Source: VBDM01 sp035499735
Lineage (GTDB): Bacteria > Pseudomonadota > Gammaproteobacteria > Burkholderiales > SG8-39
Length of the DNA stretch: 64,000 bases
Direction of reading: 5' to 3'
NCBI GenBank assembly: GCA_035499735.1
Contig: DATJYC010000058.1
Coordinates: 1-64,000 of the forward strand
Shown here in pieces: positions 60,102-64,000 of the stretch. Numbering within the stretch: the stretch's first letter is position 1; each line of letters begins with the position of its first letter. The position numbers were made by a program, and so were the translations under genes. The notes under the pieces are model-generated. The model worked only from the letters and a program-made list of their open reading frames with translations, had not been told where the DNA came from and ran no database searches.

Positions 60102-60737
60102 CTATCCGTTCGCCCGTATGGCGCCGTCTATGACCTTGACCTTGTCGCCCTTGTGCCAGGCCGGGGGCGTCGCCTGCGTAAACGTTCCAGTGCGGCCGTC
60201 GTCGTAGCGTACGACGACCTGGTACTGCTTTTCCGTCTTCACGCTCTTCTCGATCTGGTTTCCTCCCAAGCCGCCGCCCAGGGCGCCGAGGACCGTCGCG
60301 AGATCCTTGCCGCGTCCGGCGCCGACCTGATGGCCGAGGATGCCGCCGATGACCGCGCCGCCGACGGCTCCGACGCCGGACGCCTCTCCCTTCTTCTCGA
60401 CCGTGCGCACGTCTTCGATCACGGCACACTCATGGCAAATGGCGGCGACGGCGGCGGGGGACGGAGGAGGCGGAGGGGGCAGGACGGCGGCGACCGGCGT
60501 CTCGCGGCGGGGCGCCTGGGACTTCGCGATCGGCTTGGCTGGCGTGCGGTGCTCGAGCTTCGGCGGCTCCGGCTGTGCGGGCTGCTCGGGGATCGGCGCG
60601 ATCGCGGCGCTGGGATTGCTCTGCCCGGTCGTGGTCGGGATCCATCCTAGGACGGCTCCGATTCCGACGAGACTGAACAAGCTGACGGTGGCTGCTGCGA
60701 CGATGACAAGCGGGTGAGTGCGGCGCGGTGCTTGCAT
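60102..60737 (-). CDS. glycine-zipper 2TM domain protein (second copy)
   Basis: A 211-residue envelope protein: an N-terminal membrane anchor (VIVAAATVSLFSLVGIGAVLG), a Pro-rich and basic linker, two cysteines (ICHEC), then the glycine zipper SGVGAVGGAVIGGILGHQVG and ALGGGLGGNQIE. The C-terminal part (YQVVVRYDDGRTGTFTQATPPAWHKGDKVKVI) is typical of the family. The organisation resembles 13213-13755. It ends in a strong terminator. Confidence 0.8.
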   Translation of the reverse strand: MQAPRRTHPLVIVAAATVSLFSLVGIGAVLGWIPTTTGQSNPSAAIAPIPEQPAQPEPPKLEHRTPAKPIAKSQAPRRETPVAAVLPPPPPPSPAAVAAICHECAVIEDVRTVEKKGEASGVGAVGGAVIGGILGHQVGAGRGKDLATVLGALGGGLGGNQIEKSVKTEKQYQVVVRYDDGRTGTFTQATPPAWHKGDKVKVIDGAIRANG

Positions 60738-60894
60738 GGCAATCTCCTTCTGGCTGGCGTCAAGACTACCGAGAGTGACGCCAGGAACGCCAGCGAGTTC
60801 GTGTAACAGTGTGTTAGGCGGTTACACGGGAGTAGCCATCGAGCGGCTGTCCCCGGTGGGCGACGCCCGCAGTCAGGATTCCTTCAGCTCGCCT

Positions 60895-62400
60895 CTAGGT
60901 TTCGCGCCGGAGATGCGGAAAGAGCAGCACGTCGCGGATGCTGGGGGTGTCGGTAAACAACATCACCAGGCGGTCGATGCCGATTCCCTCACCCGCCGCG
61001 GGCGGCATGCCGTACTCGAGCGCGCGGATGTAGTCCGCGTCGTAGTACATCGATTCCTCGTCACCCGCGGCCTTCGCTTTCGCCTGCTCCTCGAAGCGCG
61101 CCGCCTGATCCTCCGGGTCGTTCAGCTCGGAGAATCCGTTGGCTATCTCCCGGCCCGCGACGTACAGCTCGAAGCGGTCAGTCACTTCCGGGTTCTTCTC
61201 GCTGCGTCGCGCAAGCGGCGACACTTCCGCGGGGTAGTCGATGATATAGGTCGGCTGGACGAGACGGGCTTCCGTCGTTTCCTCGAAAAGATGGAGCTGC
61301 AGGGCGCCCAGACCCGCCTTGGCGTGCTGGCTGAAGTCGATGCCGCGCTTCTTCAGCACGGCGACCACGCCCTCCCGCGTACTCAGGTCGGACGCGGAGA
61401 TCTCGGGATGGGACCTGCGGATCGCCTCGAGCACGGTGAGGCGCTCGAACGGGCGCGACAGGTCGATCGAATTCTCGCCGTAGCGCAAGGTCGTTGCGCC
61501 CAGCACAGTGTTCGCAAGCTCGCGCAGCATCTCCTCGGTGAAGTCCATGAGGTAGCGGTAGTCGCGGTACGCCTCGTAGAACTCGAGCATGGTGAACTCA
61601 GGGTTGTGGCGCGTCGAGATGCCCTCGTTCCTGAAGTTGCGGTTTATCTCGAACACCTTCTCAAACCCGCCCACCACCAGGCGCTTGAGGTAGAGCTCCG
61701 GCGCGACCCGCAGGAAGAGATCCATGTCGAGCGCGTTGTGGTGCGTCCTGAACGGCCGCGCGTTGGCGCCGCCGGGGATCGGCTGCATCATCGGCGTCTC
61801 GACCTCGAGGAAGCCCCTGGCGATCATGAACTCGCGCACCGCCTGCACGATGCGGCTGCGCGTCCGGAACACGTCGCGCGTGTCCTCGCTCATGATGAGA
61901 TCGACGTAGCGCTGGCGGTATTTCTGCTCCTGGTCGGCGAGGCCGTGGAATTTCTCGGGCAGCGGGCGCAGCGATTTCACGAGGAGACGCAGCTCCGCGA
62001 CCTTTAGCGAGAGCTCGCCGGTCTTGGTCTTGAAGAGGGTTCCTCGCGCGCCCACGATGTCGCCGAGGTCGTAGTGCTTGAAGGCCTCGTAGGCCGTCTC
62101 ACCGACTCCGTCGCGGACGACGTATAGCTGGATTCGCCCGCTCGCGTCCTGCACGGTGGCGAAGCTCGCCTTGCCCATAACCCGCTTGAGCATGACCCGG
62201 CCGGCGATGGATACCGCGATCTGCTTCGGCTCGAGCTCGTCGTTGCTCTTGGCGCCCCAGGCTTTGTGCAATTCGCCTGCGAAATGCTCGCGCCGGAAGT
62301 CGTTGGGAAACGCGGCGCCGAGCCTGCGCAGACCGGCGAGCCTCGCGCGCCGCTCGGCGATGATCTGGTTCTCGTCCTGTCCTTCTGGCGGATTGGACAT
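60895..62400 (-). CDS. lysS: lysyl-tRNA synthetase (class II)
   Basis: A 501-residue synthetase with an N-terminal OB-fold (VSIAGRVMLKRVMGKASFATVQDASGRIQLYV), motif 2 (FEINRNFRNEGISTRHNPEFTMLEFY) and motif 3 (GEGIGIDRLVMLFTD). ATG at 62400 overlaps the prfB stop by one base (TAATG), the standard prfB-lysS coupling. Confidence 0.97.
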   Translation of the reverse strand: MSNPPEGQDENQIIAERRARLAGLRRLGAAFPNDFRREHFAGELHKAWGAKSNDELEPKQIAVSIAGRVMLKRVMGKASFATVQDASGRIQLYVVRDGVGETAYEAFKHYDLGDIVGARGTLFKTKTGELSLKVAELRLLVKSLRPLPEKFHGLADQEQKYRQRYVDLIMSEDTRDVFRTRSRIVQAVREFMIARGFLEVETPMMQPIPGGANARPFRTHHNALDMDLFLRVAPELYLKRLVVGGFEKVFEINRNFRNEGISTRHNPEFTMLEFYEAYRDYRYLMDFTEEMLRELANTVLGATTLRYGENSIDLSRPFERLTVLEAIRRSHPEISASDLSTREGVVAVLKKRGIDFSQHAKAGLGALQLHLFEETTEARLVQPTYIIDYPAEVSPLARRSEKNPEVTDRFELYVAGREIANGFSELNDPEDQAARFEEQAKAKAAGDEESMYYDADYIRALEYGMPPAAGEGIGIDRLVMLFTDTPSIRDVLLFPHLRRET

Positions 62401-63504
62401 TACACGCCCTGCTTCAGGCTCGCGCTGATGAATTCGTCGAGGTCGCCGTCGAGCACGCGCTGCGTGTCGCCCTTTTCGACTCCGGTGCGCAGGTCCTTGA
62501 TGCGCGACTGATCGAGCACGTAGGAACGGATCTGGTGTCCCCACTCGATGTCGGTCTTGGTGGAAGCGAGCTTGTCGTGCTCGGCCTGGCGCTTGCGCAG
62601 CTCCAGCTCGTACAGTCGCGACTTCAGCAGCGCCATGGCCTCGGCGCGGTTGCGGTGCTGCGAGCGGTCATTCTGGCACTGTACCACGATGCCCGTGGGC
62701 AAATGCGTGATGCGCACCGCCGAGTCCGTCTTGTTGACGTGCTGGCCGCCCGCGCCCGAAGCGCGGTATGTGTCGATACGCAGGTCCGCAGGGTTCACCT
62801 CGACCTCGATGTTCTCGTCCACCTCGGGGTAGACGAAAACGCTCGCGAACGAAGTGTGGCGGCGCGCGTTCGAGTCGAACGGAGACTTGCGCACGAGGCG
62901 GTGGACGCCGCTCTCGGTGCGCAGATGGCCGTAAGCGTAGGACCCGCTGATCTTGAACGTCGCGCTCTTGATTCCCGCGACCTCGCCGGGCGATTCCTCG
63001 AGCACGTCGATGCGGAATCCCTTGCGGTCGCAGTACTTGGAGTACATGCGCTCGAGCATCTGCGCCCAGTCCTGCGCCTCGGTTCCTCCCGATCCGGACT
63101 GGATATCCATGAAGCAGTTGTTCGGGTCGAGCGGGTTGGAGAACATGCGGCGGAACTCGAGGTCCGCGACGATCTTTTCGACTCCCGCTGCGTCGGCCTC
63201 GATCGCCGCAAGGGTTGCGGCGTCGTTTTCCTCACGGGCGAGCGCGAACAGCTCCGAGGCGTCCTTGAGCTTGCCGTTCAAGTCGCTGAGGGTGCCGACG
63301 AGGTTGTCGAGCTGCTTCTTCTCGCGGCCCAGGTCCTGGGCGCGCTTCGAGTCGGACCAGATGTCCGGGTTTTCGAGTTCCCTGCTTACCTCGGCGAGGC
63401 GAGCCTGCTTCCCGTCGAAGTCAAAGATACCTCCGCAGCTCCGCCGACCGCTTGTCGAGGCCGGAGAGCAGGGAGGAAATCTGGTTGATGCGTTCGGCTT
63501 CCAT
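62400..63504 (-). CDS. prfB: peptide chain release factor 2, programmed +1 frameshift
   Basis: RF2 is encoded in two frames: 63504-63424 (27 codons, ending R-R-Y-L) and 63422-62400 (340 codons plus stop), 367 residues in total, normal for RF2. The base at 63423 is skipped. SPF (stop-codon recognition, in RKSPFDSNARR) and GGQ (SGAGGQHVNKTDSAV) are present, confirming RF2. The frameshift at the in-frame UGA lets RF2 level control its own synthesis. Confidence 0.95.
63421..63432 (-). other. RF2 programmed frameshift site
   Basis: On the - strand GGAGG TAT CTT TGA C: an internal Shine-Dalgarno-like GGAGG, the slippery CTT and the UGA stop followed by C, exactly as in other bacterial prfB genes. 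After the shift, reading continues GAC TTC GAC. Confidence 0.92.
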
Positions 63505-63526
63505 TGCAGCGCGAGATTATAGGGGC

Positions 63527-63739
63527 TTAGCGGATTCGAGTCGAGGGAAAGCTCTCGTCGATCTTGTCCTCGAAGAAACTGGTTGGCGACGGCGCCGCCA
63601 TGAACTGGCGATGAACTTCCTGGGACACGCCGCGGTACTGTACGACCTTGCCGTCGCTGAACTCGATCTCGAGCAATTGCGTCTTGGAATCGTAGCCCGC
63701 GCTCCGGATCTTGCTCGAATTGACGCGCTTGCGATCCAT
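63527..63739 (-). CDS. KTSC domain protein
   Basis: A 70-residue single-domain protein (SAGYDSKTQLLEIEFSDGKVVQYRGVSQEVHRQFMAAPSPTSFFEDKI). The KTSC domain is named for its occurrence at the C-terminus of some lysyl-tRNA synthetases; here it is free-standing, encoded close to lysS and prfB. Its function is unknown. ATG at 63739 is chosen; a GTG two codons upstream overlaps the preceding stop. Confidence 0.85.
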   Translation of the reverse strand: MDRKRVNSSKIRSAGYDSKTQLLEIEFSDGKVVQYRGVSQEVHRQFMAAPSPTSFFEDKIDESFPSTRIR

Positions 63740-63741
63740 GG

Positions 63742-64000
63742 TCACTCCATGCTCAGGCTGATCGTATCCCCGCTGCGCACCGACGCGAACTCGCGGGCGT
63801 CGCCGTCAATGCGGCCGAGGATGTTGCACGGGCTGACGAGCTTCGGCTCCTTCCCGTCCGATATCGGCGTGCGGCCGAAGGGCAGGGCGAGCGAGCCGCC
63901 CTCGGCCCAGAAGCACACCGTACCCGCCGGAACGACCTGCTTCGCCCCGCGCTCCAGCGCGGACTTCACGGGGATCTCGAAGTAGACTTCCTCCCCCCAG
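63742..64000 (-). CDS. cyclophilin-like fold protein (5' end outside window)
   Basis: The C-terminal 85 or so residues of a small beta-barrel protein: EVYFEIPVKSALE, VVPAGTVCFWAEGGSLALPFGRTPIS, SPCNILGRIDGDAREFASVRSGDTISL. This pattern matches the cyclophilin-like family of short prokaryotic proteins, whose isomerase activity is doubtful. The frame remains open to the right edge, so the N-terminus lies beyond the window. It overlaps the KTSC gene start region and is probably co-transcribed with it. Confidence 0.75.
   Translation of the reverse strand, partial: WGEEVYFEIPVKSALERGAKQVVPAGTVCFWAEGGSLALPFGRTPISDGKEPKLVSPCNILGRIDGDAREFASVRSGDTISLSME

Noticed and set aside
1..64000. CRISPR array, rRNA genes, riboswitches
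   Set aside because: No regularly spaced short repeats, no rRNA-like sequence and no recognisable aptamer core were seen.

Overview
This 64-kb, high-GC window reads as chromosomal DNA of a betaproteobacterium. The evidence is gene order and gene families: hrcA-hemH-grpE-dnaK-dnaJ, tRNA-Val-thrS-infC-rpmI-rplT-pheS-pheT-ihfA-merR-tRNA-Pro, a phaC-phaB-phaB-phaR cluster, and Bug/TctC-type solute-binding proteins. The genus cannot be fixed from the sequence alone. No rRNA, CRISPR array, replication origin, phage structural gene or integrase gene was seen.

Left accessory end (1-3.9 kb). Unrelated, promoterless small genes on the + strand (unknown, 2'-5' RNA ligase-like, unknown, membrane protein, S51 peptidase-like, GNAT) are separated by integron-type attC sites. 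One site is complete (358-447) and several are half-sites. Three genes have their stop codon inside the R'' core box. This looks like a decayed integron cassette array whose integrase lies elsewhere or is lost.

Metabolic block (3.9-24.4 kb). It holds a secreted phosphoesterase, PsiF, and a two-subunit nitrile hydratase diverging from a flavoprotein with a cyclic-nucleotide-binding domain across a perfect 11-bp palindrome. Next come exonuclease III, pseudouridine-5'-phosphate glycosidase, several solute-binding proteins, an amidase/RidA/MocA-like group, and an iron-uptake operon (TonB receptor, PepSY protein, small membrane protein) behind a Fur-like box. A long REP-like inverted repeat at 18.2 kb supplies the start codon of the MocA-like gene.

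Core block (23.2-41.1 kb). On the - strand are hrcA, hemH, grpE, dnaK, dnaJ and a YhiN-type flavoprotein, with separate sigma-32-type promoters before grpE and dnaK. On the + strand are nadK, recN, a pilin-like protein, tRNA-Val, the thrS-to-pheT translation operon (infC starts at ATC), ihfA, a MerR regulator and tRNA-Pro(GGG).

Tandem islands (41.1-50.8 kb). The 3' 49 nt of tRNA-Pro recur exactly at 47706 and 50767. They bound two adjacent elements of about 6.6 and 3.1 kb. The elements share a ~308-bp left end and a ~185-bp right end, but carry different cargo and no integrase. Element 1 carries cytochromes, a methyltransferase, a P-type ATPase and a molybdate-type transporter. Element 2 carries a patatin and two membrane proteins, one of the HdeD family. 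Each left end also holds a copy of the tRNA anticodon arm with a changed loop. This is the most unusual feature of the window.

Right block (50.8-64 kb). An amidohydrolase is preceded by the remnant of a solute-binding protein. Then come phaC, two phaB-type reductases, phaR, rimO, a second patatin, MarC, a DMT transporter, a glycine-zipper protein, lysS and prfB (with the classical programmed +1 frameshift), a KTSC-domain protein and the 3' part of a cyclophilin-like gene.
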